From positions 28,559,079 to 28,623,078 of the forward strand of contig CM049307.1 of NCBI GenBank assembly GCA_026874595.1: a DNA stretch of 64,000 nt, given 5' to 3'. The notes under the pieces were generated by a model that had not been told where the DNA came from, made no database searches, and was given only the letters and a program-made list of their open reading frames with translations. Positions 14,101 through 28,411 of the stretch are shown piece by piece. This DNA comes from Sipunculus nudus (lineage: Eukaryota > Annelida > Sipuncula > Golfingiida > Sipunculidae). The translations under genes and the position numbers were made by a program. How positions within the stretch are numbered: the first letter of the stretch is position 1; each line of letters begins with the position of its first letter.

Positions 14101-17100
14101 TGAAAATGCGGTAATTAACAAATGATTCTCTGGGATACACATCAAAGACTGAGCTGAGTGTGGACTCAGCTGCATCATGACTATTATATCACTCTTGCTG
14201 TCCCATGACGGGATGAATTTGAATGTTTCTCACCTTCCCAGACCTCTCGTTGGGGTCCTCCCTACACTTGAGAGCACCAGGACCAACTGATGGGAGCTGG
14301 GTAATGAATGTTGATACACGACCTCCTGTGCTGGACTGCCAATCATATAAAGTCAAGTACAATGTACACTGTCACGAGACGAAGCTTGAAGAAAGTGTGA
14401 AGCTAACGGTACTTCTACAAACTACTTATTTCCAATGAGCAGACAATAGCAGTGGCCATAAGAACACATCAAGCACAATGTACGGCATCACTAAGATATG
14501 CAGGTCCATGAAAACATCATAAATGGACAATGATGGGATAAATGCACTAACATAAATTTCGATGTTTTGTATATGGTTATGAAAAGGGGGAAATGGTGAG
14601 CAATCAGCCAAGTGGATATTTCATGACCTGATGTTACATGATACTATTATGTCTGCTGAATTTTAAAAGTTACAAACCTTTATTGAAAATGAAAAACATT
14701 AAAGTTTCTGAAACTTCAAATTCATTGAAACTTCTTTATAGTGACCCAAAATCAGGGCAGTAATGGAACTTGTCTAAAGATATTAGAAGTAATGAAACAC
14801 ACTTGCACATTTCATCAATATACTGAGCCTTAACTGTTAGCAAAAATTATAAAAATAACTGTGATAAACACACATTATCAGAGATATAATCAGCCATGAT
14901 AAAACTGATATTTTAATTACAAGTTTATAAGTGTTCATTTTTAGCATTGAAAAAGATTACAGGAAGGATGGTCTCACCATGAGTTTATGTGCCGCCTGCA
15001 GTGCTGGACCTAGAGCACAGCCGCTCTCCATGTTGCCCTCGAACAATGCCGGCAGCTGGGACAACAGGTCAATGATCAGCTCCTTGCTCTCGTTCAGATT
15101 TACCAGCAAGCCATCAGGGCTGGGCAGGAAAATGTCTGCACAATAGTAAACATACAATGGTCATGGCATACCCATAATGCAGGATACCTAGCACTTTAGA
15201 TTGACTTTTATGGGAGAATCCTACATAAAAGAGGCCTGCATTCCTGAGAATGTATACTTCTAGTTGATCTTGGAAGTTTCATGATATTCTGAATAATGTA
15301 GTAATTACATCACAGATTTTTTAGTAAAGAAATTTCATTTTAAAATTTTCTAACCTTACAAGGATTTGTAAAGGTGTATAAACCATAATCCTTTTATCCT
15401 GTTAGCATAATAAAATGACAGTTCCTGTCTCTTGAACAGCACATCAGTACATAGAGGCCATGGGCTACAGGCAAATGTAGAACGAATATTACTCTAGCAC
15501 CTGATATGGCTACTTGGACTGTATACTCCCCAGGGAGTCAAGTAGAGCTACAAGAATGATCAGGCCAAAATGACCAGGAAGGTAAAGTGTAAAGTCAGAT
15601 AAGACTGACATCATTGGTGATATCAGACTATAAACCTTTACCTTTATAATGTTGAAAAACCTGGACACTTACCATCTACGTCTGACACCACTAACATTTG
15701 CGGTTGTGAGAGACCTTCACCAAGATTGTAGAAATGTAATGACTTGTCAAATGTGATGAAACCTATTTGTGTACGGGCATCTCCGGGAATTCTGTCCAGC
15801 TCATCAATTAAGGTTTGACAGAACAGCTGAAGGTAACCTGGAAAAATAAAAGTTAACAAATAAAGACTTAAAGTTTTGTTAATTTGACTAGAAGATCAAC
15901 ACCATGATGCAGAGTTCATATTTCAGTTCAGGACTTCAGTTTATGACTATAAACAATGCTTCCATTCACACCTCCCCCAATGTAAAGTGTCAGATGTGAT
16001 CAGTAACTGCTGCAAACATCTGCCAAAGAGCATGTGTATTATTCCAAATAAAGTATTAGACTTATATAACTTTGTAGATAATATGCATTTTGCTTACAAT
16101 TTTATTGTGAGATTTACTTTCACGAATTGATAAGCAAAATTGTAAACTCCACTTTTTCTACCTAAATCTAAGGGCTTGTCCTTAATTACCTAAAGTAATG
16201 TATCATGTGCTTAATGAGCTTACCTGTTGACACAGCATTGTATGATACATCTAAGATGTATAGGTAAACTGCAGGCTGGGGTGGTCTCAGCTACAAAAAT
16301 AATATAATACAACAATAAAATTGCTAACAGGTTTACAGCACTAACATATCTATAGAAATTCTAAATCAATTTTACTTAAACACAAGCATAACATTCATAT
16401 AAATAATTTGTCTAAACTTTGAATTGAATAAATAGTAATGTGTTTTATTATATGTTTAAAATGGCTTCATAATTAATTCCTAATAAGCTTAATTCATCAA
16501 CAATAGCTGCACTAACCTCATATCTGTCAATAAAACTAGAATTCTGACAGGTCAGGAAGGACCCCGCAAAAGGCCCATAGACTTACAGTGTGAGCTGAGT
16601 GATGCTTGAAACAATATAATATATGACCTGATCACATGCAGAGACAGACCCAAAACAGTATTTAAATATCTGAACCAAAATTTTAAGGTTTAAATCAGTG
16701 ACAGTTGTGTATGAAGGTGTAGGAGGGGATTATCACAAGCTACAAAGGCACAATGACATCGTATGTATTAGACTTTAAGCCTGGTCACCATATAAATCAG
16801 TAGGATGGTCCTGCGACATTGACCTTTGAACTTTTGATGTCAAAATCAATATAGTTCTTCCCCTATTGTTAGGTAATCCAAGAGTGAAAGATTTTGGATG
16901 AAACATTTATAATGCCTACAAAATGTAAGAACCCCTAAATGTCATTGGCAGCGAATGTGTTAATAAATCAAGTTTGAATGCTATGTCAATTCTAAGGTGA
17001 GTTATCATCTGGAAACAAATTTTTGGACAGATGGCTTCTGTAACCTTGACCTTAGGACCCCAAAATTGATAGGAATCTTCTCCTATTGGCAGGTGAGCTA

Positions 17101-20100
17101 TATGAGCATGACAGAAGGTTTGGGATGAAAAGTTTGGCTTAAAATTCATCCACAAACTTTTTAAAGATGTGGGTCCTGTAACCTTGACCTCTGACCTTAT
17201 GACTCCAAAATCAATATGGTTCTTGCTTTAGTGGTGGCCGACATATAAGTCAAGTTTGAAATCAATATGTCCATCTAAACTTTAGTTATCATCCAGAAAC
17301 AAATTTTTTGACAGACAGACGGACAGACAGATGGACAGACAGATGCACAGGGTGATTACCTAATTAATACACAATTTTATTCAGCTTCACTGTTTTGCCC
17401 TTACTCAATATATGATTCAGTAACAACATTATAAACGGAAAAATTATAGAAGTAATGCAGTTGTAACACAGTGTCACCTCTGACTCTCTCTCTGGTGGTA
17501 ACTGGTCAAACTGTTACAAATATTACACTTGTTTTATGTTGCTTACCATGTATTCTGAGGGTGCTATGAATTCTATTGTTGCTGACTTTATTTCAGGCCT
17601 TCTCTGGGGCTCACCATATGTTTTACTTATAGGATCATAAGAGAACTCCTCTGGCACTGAAAGAATGGAACTAAAATGAACAGCTGAACATAATAATAAT
17701 GGGCAATAAAATTGTATTAACCATATTTGTAAAGTCCTTATTTAATCTGATCACAAATTAAAATATACTTTTTGCAAAACTGGTTACCTTGCCCCACTGA
17801 TGTTATAACCTCCTTAACAATGGTTTGATTTATATCAGAATAAAAGAAATATTGTTAGGTATCTATTGAGATGTTGTAAGGCAAGTAACTTAAAAACATC
17901 TACCAGTATATAAATCCTCCCACACATTAAATCCATTGGCTGCTTTATGACAGCACCACATGATTACAGTTGCTCAGTATCATTTATATCAGCTCCAAGG
18001 ATCAGTTATTAATTTAAAGAGAGATGAATATTGGTGATGTTTTAAGGACACATTACCTAGATACAATAGTGAACAAATGTAAGTTTAATCTACCAGTGAA
18101 GAAAATACCATGCAAATTTTTTATTTAATTAAAAATTGATTAGTATCTGATCATGTACTGTAAACAATATAAATTTTTTTGAGACAAGGAACTTTTACTT
18201 ACAATCATTTACCCGGTAACAAAGATTACATTTCCACCGCCTCATGTCGACAAAGGACACATAGGGGTTGATATACGTGCGGCAGGAACGACAGCGCACT
18301 ATCACACTGGACTGTATCACAGGAAGTTGCTGAAACAGGGAACATGCATAAACTACATATATGTACCACATATATATAATGCTGTAATGAAACATTATAG
18401 TCTGTCCCATAGGGATGCCCACCGTTTTTGGTGATATTAATTCACAAATTCAATCTTGAAATATTTTTTGTCAGGGAATCAACAAGGTACTCCAGCAGTT
18501 ACCTATAAGGAATCTATCACCATACCTTGCACAGAATTTGAGTGATACAATTTGAGTGATACAATTTGAATGAAACAATTTCATATCTGAAGTCTATTTT
18601 TGAGAAGACATATTAACAGAAGTTACAGGATCAAGGCCACTTTTTGGACCAATGTTGATTACATGATGACAGTACAGGGTACCATTAATATAATATAATA
18701 CAATATAATAAAATAAAATGTGGTGTCTTTTCACTAGGAAACATCTTGAAAGTTGCAAAGTATACATTTAATAACTTAAGACTAAAAGAGTGCACATAAA
18801 TTCCTATCATTGTAAAATAAATGGACATAAATATAAGCCTATAATATACTCAGCCAAACAATGGTGGGTGCCTCTTTTTGGGATAGACTTTAGTGCCCTG
18901 CTTCATCCTGATACAAAGTAAAATGTTGTAGTAGTACTTTTATCAACGTGCTGCTATTAGATCATCCAACCAAAAGCATTACTGACAATTAATGTAATTT
19001 CCTTATTTTTGTGAAATAAAAAAAAAACACTTACTGATAAATCTTTGAAAGGATGTATTAGAATGCCTAAAGGTAGCCTGCTCTTCTGGAGCAGCGACTG
19101 TGTGTTGGGGAGACTGCCAACAGTACACCTGAAGATGCTGAAACAGAGAGAACAGTTACAATCAATACATTAACATCAATGAAAAATCCAACAGTATACC
19201 TTTGGGAGGTTTATTAAAGCTCTTATCCTTTATCCTTTTTCTGGTGATATGGGCATGCTCCACAGGCATTAATGGATCCCCCCCCCCTTCCCCAAACTGT
19301 TGTTTTAGTGGATCTTATCTTTAACCAAAATCGATTTCTACATTTTGAGTGCCTTAACACCAAAAATTTGCCATTATCTGCTTAAAAATGACTTAAAGGT
19401 AACTTTTCAAACATTTTGTAGCACTCCCAATTCCACTTGTTCTTATTCAAAAAGAAAGGTATGAAAGCCAACATCTTGACATGAGCCAAGACTTCAGCAT
19501 GAATTTAAATGAATATTCAAATATTTTGAACAACAGGTCCAGTAATGGTGTCTAGGGTAACACTGGAATGTGACCAACTTCTATGGTCTATGGGTAGAGC
19601 ACAGGACCAAAAGCTGGGAGTTGTAAATCGGCTAAAGTTATGTGCTCTGTCTGCTTAGTGGGACAGCCATGCCCCAAGGCTGCGTGTCACTCACAAACCA
19701 AAGCAGCTTTGGTTACCAACCTGTCATGTAGTTAAAAACCAGAATGGAATTCTGCAGATGTACCTATTTAATTGACCTATCCACCATAGCCCAAATGCTC
19801 CACCCTATTAACTTATTATTATAATAATAAACCCCAAAAATGCTCCTACACAGGTCTTCCATGCCCATGGTAGCGAGAGCTGCTTACAACATAATAATGA
19901 CGTCAGAAAGGTCGATGACATATGATGTCGCATTGACTGATGTCATCAACTGGTATGATTGTTGAATATATGGCAGTCATTGTGTACTGTCTTGCAATAT
20001 TTTGAATTATTTGTCTCATATGAATTACTGTGGTTGGCTTTATACTTACAGGGGTCAATTTTCGCGCTCAAGCAATTTTTCATAGTTTCACGGGGTTCCA

Positions 20101-23100
20101 TTTTTGCAATGGGGCATATATTAAAATATTAATTAACACCTAAATAGGTATGAATTCTCTATTACACTAAGTTATGTTTTGCTCGAACAATGACTGTCAT
20201 TGCCGGAATCTGGCGATGCCGCTTCAGAGGGGCGTTGGTTTCACAGCTTGGCCATTACATATCAATACAAATACTAAAATAGGGCCCTTCACTCTACCTT
20301 GATCATATCATGTTTGGATTACCTAACAGAATCATCATTCCATGGAAATAACAAGTTGGTTACGGAAGGGGCCATATCCCTGAAGCGGCCAAGCACAGAA
20401 GCTCTGCCTAATCCCCGTGAGTGTGAATGTGAAGAAAGAGCACTTTAAGCAGAGAATGACCAGATCGACCGACAGCCGAAAAAGCGTAAGCAGGGAGAGT
20501 TCAAGCAGTTCGACCAAGACAAAGGGCTTGCGATTGCCATTTAATAAATAAAATCAGACATGCAGAACTGCAGTTGAGAACCAAGCATTTTTTTATATAA
20601 AACTAGATCATAGACACGTCGCACGCTGCGATCAACATGATCATCATTTGGATTATATTTATTTCCCACTAATCCCAATTACTGCCACCTGGTGGCAACT
20701 ACAGAGAATATTTTCCCATGACAGCAAGGTTTCATATCTGCGTGGTTTCAATTTTGCTGCTTTTCCTTTACCACAAATATCGCAAATTTGAAACCTTCAT
20801 CCAAAGTATGTGCCAGGTAAGACATAATTATTCACTCGGTAGTTGGAAGAAAGGCTCCTGCAACCTATAGCCTAGAACTTTTTATACTGTCTCCTTTGTA
20901 AGAAAAAAAATATCCCGGAAAACAGGCTGACATGGGTACTGGTAGTATTCACAGACTACACATGTTCTGTTTGACAGAGCTCTGTCAAATTATGCAAAAT
21001 TTTGTTTTTGTCCGATGACTGACGCTTTACAATGATTAAGGTCACCTGATTAGTTGCTCGTTAGTCCAATGCTTACAATTATTCATTGAATGAATATGCG
21101 ATTAAGGTCATAGAGTTCATGAATAGGTGACTTACTCTGGGTTCACTGTGACTTTCTTGTACTCTGACTGGTTACTTGCTTTTGGGGCTTCTATGCCTTC
21201 TGGGGGTATTAAACTCCTTTCTTGTAGCAGGTTTACAACACGGGACTCATTCTGAAACAAAAAAAGAAGGTAAAATTAGTAAAACAGGATAACTAATAGT
21301 TAGGTTCCTTGTAATACAGAATAAAACATCTACTATAAATAAATCTCCATAACTCCAATACATATTAATATCAATTACTGACATTTATCAAACAGAGATC
21401 ATGAATGATCTTGCTTATGATGGATATGAAAAAACATTCTTCTTAAATGCTTACTGTGAGTTTTCTATGGACTTAACCAGGGTTTCTGTATTCAAATTTG
21501 CAGTTTAAGCAAATAAGGCCAGGGTCACCTGTCTATCACAGTGGATACAGACCTTGGATAGACCTGGGTACATGCAACAGTGGAAGGATCCAGCATTAAC
21601 ACTCATGGTATTGGGCATGTCTAAATTAATTGATTTTAATGTGTGCGAACAGGAAATATGAAGTTTACTGCCTTTGATCAACAAACTTAAGTCAGTGTGA
21701 CCGACTTTGTTTTTTTTTTCATTTTATTTAGACCTGCCTGGATGTCTAAGGCGATACAAAAAAATTGATTGTCCTACAGATTCATCGCTCACATTTTCAT
21801 TGGATCTTTTTTTTTTTTTTTTTTTGCAAATAAAAACCAGGCCTCAGTGATGTTACCATGTCAGAATTTCCTTAAAATAATCCTTAAGGGATGGAAAATG
21901 GACTAATATTTGTATTGATCAAAGAAATCAGCAAGAATTGAAGATTTTTTTTTGTATTTTCTTGGCAAGCTGGCAAATCTCCACAAGTTGTCTCAAATGA
22001 TAAAAAAAATAGCCCTCTATCACCATATATTTTGTTGTAAGAGTCTGTAAAACAATAATTTTTTTTGTGTGGCCTCACTCATAAAATGTACCCTATGGTA
22101 GTAGTTCAAAATATTTCATGTAGATGAACTGACCATGAAAAATACCTACCACTGTTAGTCACATGACTGTCTCATCACATGACCCAGACTCACCTGAATT
22201 GACATGCTGTTCAAAGTAGCATTCAGACTATTTACTGGATACATTCCTGGATGCTGTGTCCCAGATGAAGGTCCTGGATAGCCTTGAGTTGGCATTCCGG
22301 TAGCCTGGGACACACCTGGATGTGTCATGCCCGGAGGCTGTGTCATGCCTGGAGGTTGGGACATACCCGGTGTCTGTGACATGCCTGAAGTCTGGGACAT
22401 GCCTGGATATTGGGACATGCCTGGATACTGGGATGGACGTGACATGCCTGGGGGTCTGGGTAGTGTAGGTCTCTGGCCTGGGGGGTATCCAGGCTGAGTG
22501 GGACTAGCTTGACTGACATCAGAAGTTGGAGGCATCTGCCCCATTGGTGGTGGCGGCATACCAGGGAACTGGCTGACTACTGTTGCTCCTCCCTAAATTT
22601 CAAAACTTGTCATTAAACAAGAAATAATATAATTTTTTATTAAAATTTAATGCAACAAATGTTGTTTGGCAGTTTATTTTGTAATTTCTAGTTCTAAAAA
22701 TGTATTCAAGATATCTTAGTCATACTGTCAATTGCTCATAAATATGCATTTGTCAAGTTTATCTGTGTTTATTTCAGTACAATATAATTTCACTGGATAA
22801 CAATTTGTTTAGTGTAACACACAGAATATCTCTGGAACATGAAAACTTAAAAGAGCTAACATTTCTAGTTAACTTTGAAAAACAAGATCCTGATTACAGT
22901 AACATCTACAGTCACACTGTGTAGAAATATCTAATGGTGTTGTGTACCCGTAAATTGATAATTGATTTATGATTTATCAACTGCATATCACGTACGATGT
23001 TTCATCACCATGGTCATTTAAATATAACCTGCTTAAAGGGTTTAAAGGTTTGGGAAAAGGTTACATTGGATGCTGAACTTATCCTGCCTGTTATGTATCT

Positions 23101-26100
23101 GAGACACTTACATGGCCAGCCCCACTGGCTGGGGGTTGGTGTTGACCAGGCATCATAGGTGGTGCTGCAGGCTCCCCACCACCTGCTACAAGATCAATAT
23201 TCTTTCATATAAGTACTAAGTCTGACAGTAAAGACTAAACACCAATCATTTTACCATTAAAAAATTCTGAATGTTTGACTACACCAATACACAGAAGTTA
23301 ATATACATATCTGTATGACCTCATCATCAAGAATTCTTAAGAAAATTTTACATGCTTGTGTACTAACTGAAAACCTGTTGTTTCATTTTAAATTTACATT
23401 CTTGAAACCGTAATACCTGAGAAAATTGTAATACATGTTTAGACCTTTCACAAATCTACATTCATAATTTTTTTTAACATCAAAAGAGACAGGAAAGAAT
23501 GGATATAATACAAATGGTGCACACAATTTTCATGTATGAACTTATTGTGCGCTGATATCAATCACATTATTTGTTACTTACGCACACCATCTGGACTGAA
23601 CTGACCCTCAAGAGCATCATACGAAGCACCTGGCAAGGGGGAGGGTGATCGAGATGACTTTGCTGATGGAGGCTCTGTATAGGAAACAACTGGTTACTTA
23701 GTATACATACAAACATGATAATTTTTTGTCCATGACCAATTGATAAACAAAGTTTTTTTTAAGTTTGTTTGGATATTAAACAAAAATATTTCAAACTCAC
23801 TCAATATCCATTCAAATGATTTAAATTGTTTGTACTTACTAAATTTAATAAGTTTTCAACTTCAGTTTTAACTAATAATTGTTTTGATGAAATTAATTTT
23901 AATTTAAGCGCTAAATATATTTGAAGTATTTTTTATTATTCAGCAATTGTAATCATCAATTATGACATGCATGAAAAAGATTACCTCAAATTTCTTACAA
24001 GAGACCTCAGTCCCATAATCTAAAATGACATGCCTTGTGCTCAGAGTTAGTGTGGAATGTTAATTGGCAAACTCAGTCATCAGAAAGCTTATTCTAATGG
24101 AATGCTGCAGATACCAAAGCCTTTATATACTCATCCCTAGTTATAGGTAAACGTGTAGGTCAATTTTAAAACCCTGTTCACCATGGTCTCAAATAAAGGT
24201 ACTGATATTTCAATTATAGTAATCATATTAAGATCAGGGTTAACTATTCCAGCAAAAAGGTCTTGATCACACTGGCTATGGATACAACATGACAATTTAT
24301 CTTGTATATTATCCAGTCTGACAGATTTTCTTATTCTTGCTTGACATGCTGCTGTCTTGAGCATGCAATCTGAAGAGTGAATATCCCCAATCAAAATCAA
24401 AACGTGGGGCAAAACTTGTGCTGCATCTGCATGCAGGTTGAAAAGTTTGGACAGAATTTGAGAGAATTTGAAATTATCATCAATGAAAAGAGAATTGTAT
24501 GAGCTGAATCCATTAAGGTCACGCTGCAGCCACATCCAATATGCTCACAGGGTCTATATAGCCATGAACTATTCTGATAACATAACAATTTCTGGAGGAA
24601 ATTAGAATCTGTGTCACTGTTTACATTATTCACATGGTTGGAGACTGTTTGAATGAAAGGGTTTCAGACTGCCTGACTAAAACCCTAAACACATGGATGT
24701 CACAAGCATTCAAAGCCAAACCAGGAGTTAGCTCAATGTGTATTATACCAAATATGACATCCCAGTACAATTGATTTAGAAAAAAATTTCTTTATATTGC
24801 TTTATTTTAATCTGAGCTGCCAGGAGTTATGAATGGGGATATTTACCTCAAGAGGTGGGTGTTATGGTTGGGGATATTTATCTGAGCTGCCAGGTGTTAT
24901 GGCTGGGATATTTACCTGAGTTTTTGGTGTTATGGCTGGGGATATTTACCTGAGATTCAGGGTGTTATGGCTGGGATATTTATCTGAGATTCAGGGTTTT
25001 ATGGCCAAGATATTTACACGAGATTCAGGGTTTTATGGCCAAGATATTTATCTGAGATTTAGGGTGTTATGGCTGGAGATATTTACCTGAGATTCAGGGT
25101 GTTATGGCTGGGATATTTATCTGAGATTCAGGATGTTATGGCTGGGATATTTATCTGAGATTCAGGGTGTTGTGGCTGGGGATATTAACACGAGATTCAG
25201 GGTATTATGGCTGGGATATTTCTCTGAGATTCAGGGAGTTATGGCTGGAGATATCTATCTGAGATTCAGGGTGTTATGGCTGGGGATATTTACACAAGAC
25301 TCAGGGTTTTATGGCTGTGGATATTCACACCAGATTCAGGGTATTATGGCTGTGGATATTTAATTGAGATTCAGGGTGTTATGGCTGGGGATATTAACAC
25401 GAGATTCAGGGTGTTATGGCTCGGATATTTAACTGTGATTCAGGGTGTTATGGCTGGGGATATTTACACAAGATTCAGGGCTTTATGGCCAAGATATTTA
25501 TCTGAGATTCAGGGTATTATGGCTAGGGGTATTTACCTGAGATTCCGGGTGATGTGGCTGGGGATATTTACATGCGATTGCAGGTATTATGGCTGGGACA
25601 TTTATCTGAGAATGAAAGTGTTATGGCTGGGATAGTTATCTGAGCTTCCTGATGTTATGGCTAGGGGTATTTACCTGGGATTCAGGTTGCTTTGGCTTGG
25701 GTATTTACCTGAGTTTCCGGGTGTTATGGCTGGGATATTTACCTGAGCTGCCAGGTGTTATGGCTGGGGAGAGGCCATGACCCGTCTGCACCTGGTGTGA
25801 GTACTGACCGTGGCCATGGAAAGGAACAGGGAGTTCATTGGGCCGTGCTGCAAGCAAACATGCCCACATGCAATCACTCCAAACAAGCTATGTTTCTGTA
25901 ATTTGCAGCTGTTGCAATTACTGCTGATTAGTCATATCAGTTAAATTTCTTGTGCTTACTGTAAGCCATACATGCAACAGCTTTATTTAATTATGTGGGA
26001 ACATGTTAATGAACATGTAAAAGTTGATCTACTGACTATTAAAAGCTCTGCATTTATATTTGTCAGTTAAATGGAGGAAAAGTGCAACCTTAAGACTAAA

Positions 26101-28352
26101 TTAAACAATTAAATATTCATATCTCTGTAACCGTTTTTGCAAGTGAAACACCTTAAAGGTTTGTGGAAGCATGCATAGTTATTTCAATTTCATAAAAAAA
26201 AAAAATGAAACCAAATTTCAAAAATAAAGAGAACTGATTTAAATGCATTAATGAACAAACAAAAATACAGGATAACCCAGTTCAAATTAGCCTCAAACAA
26301 TCATATAGCTATTATAACTAACATACAGAAAAGTAGCAAAAAACAGGCTATGAGGGGTCTAGCTATATGGGGTAACATACATGACTTCTACTATACTGTG
26401 GTTGCATATTTGTTTGCGAGGGTTATGAATCCGCAATGTTGGCCAATGGTAAATAATCACCAATATGAAACCATCCGGAATAAGATGCCTCATAAACTAA
26501 GAATAGATGACAAAGAGGGGATGATGTAATCACACCTCTGGAAACATGGTTCTTTAATCAGTAACCTAATCATCTGTATATGATATAATCTATTGGAACC
26601 GGTCCATGCAAACATATTAACTAAACTAGATATTTGGTGCCATAGTATTGCCACACAATTAATCCCCCTTTATGAATAGCCCCCCCCCCCCCCATCTTCA
26701 GCAGCATATACTGACACTTGGCAAGCGACTATGGAACATCTATCAACTAGAGAAAAAATATTTTTCACCAAATATTAGGAGCCAATACTGAGAAACACTG
26801 TTATGAAAAGGGGATACAATTATACTATAAAAATGGTAAGGAAAGTGGTGCCACCTGTCTGGTTGACAAGAAAAATTTCCAAGATGGATGTACATGCCAA
26901 ATTGGAGACCAACACATTTGAAGGATACTCAGATATGAGCAATGTTCTTCTGAAACAATTGGACAGGTCTACACCACGGCAAAATGATTGCAGATGGTGC
27001 CACCAGTCTTGAGTAAAAGATGGAGGAGTCCAAGATCTATGGATAGGCACAATTTCAGGTCAATAGGGCAAATCACTCCTCAGAAAAGGGCATTCATTTA
27101 TACTTCATAAAGGGAAGGTAGGTGGCGCCAACTGTCTGGTCTACAAGAATCTAAGATGAATGGACATGTCAAATTTCAGACCAATACCTTGAACCACTCA
27201 AGAGATATGAGCAATTTTCTCCCAAAGCACATGTACAGATGTACGCCACGGCAAACGACTGCAGAAGGCGCCACCAGTCTTGAATACAAGATGGAGGTAT
27301 CAAAGATCAATGTACATGCACAATTTCAGCCCAATCTGTCTATAAGTTTTAGACTTATAATGCTCACAGTACTGTCAAGTGGCAATGATGGGGTATTAAA
27401 AGGCACAAAAACAAGAGAATGACAGAAGGTGGCGCCACCTGTCTTCCACAAAAGACAAAGCTATACAACATCTGCGGTCAATTTGATTTTTGGACCAATC
27501 CATGCATCCCTTATTGAGATATTTATGATTTTGTGTGATTTTCACCATATATGGCAATATTCAAGGTCAAGGCCACTCTCATAGGAAAGGTAATAGCCCC
27601 AATTTAAAAATACATCATCCCATAAACCATGTCTATGTATATGCATAATATGAAAGAAATCTGTCCATTAGTTTTTGACTTATAATGCTCACAATAATGT
27701 TAAGTAGCAATGAAGGGGATATTAAACGGCATGAAAACAAGAAAAAGGATAACAGGTGGTGCCACCAGTTTCCGGTTCATGACAACACTATCCAAGATCC
27801 AAGATCAAGTGGATTTTTGGATCAATCCATCCAAGATTTCTTGAGATATTTAAGAATTTGTGCGATTTCCCCCAAAATGGACCTATTCAAGGTCAAGGTC
27901 ACTCTCCTAGTCAAGGTCATAACCCCATTTTAAAAGGCATTGTCCTCTCACCCATATCTATGCACATATCCAGTTTGGTAAAGATCCATGAAATATTTTT
28001 TGAGTTATCGTGTCCAAACGAAATCTCTGCAGCGGCAGAGACGGCGCAACCGTGCCTAAACCATAGTATCACCAGACTTTGTCTGGCGATACAATAATAT
28101 AAAGAATGTAACAGAAATACATGAGCTAGTGTCGGATTTATTCATGTCATATAATAAATATAAATACTGTTGTTCTTATATTTTATTTTCTTTCTAGTGT
28201 GATCACAAAAATGAAACCCTCGTGAAAAGTTCAAAATGAAGAAATCACGAAATTTCAGCTTTGCAAATATGAAGCCAACCACAGTATACTGTCTAGATTC
28301 ATCGAATGATCAAGAGTGCATTACTGAGTTTTTATTCATGTTTCATTAATGC

Positions 28353-28411
<59 letters not shown>

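Noticed and set aside
19581-19650. tRNA or tRNA-derived SINE head (tctatgggtagagc resembles an A box)
   Set aside because: No B box (GTTCRANNC) at proper distance and no cloverleaf could be drawn.
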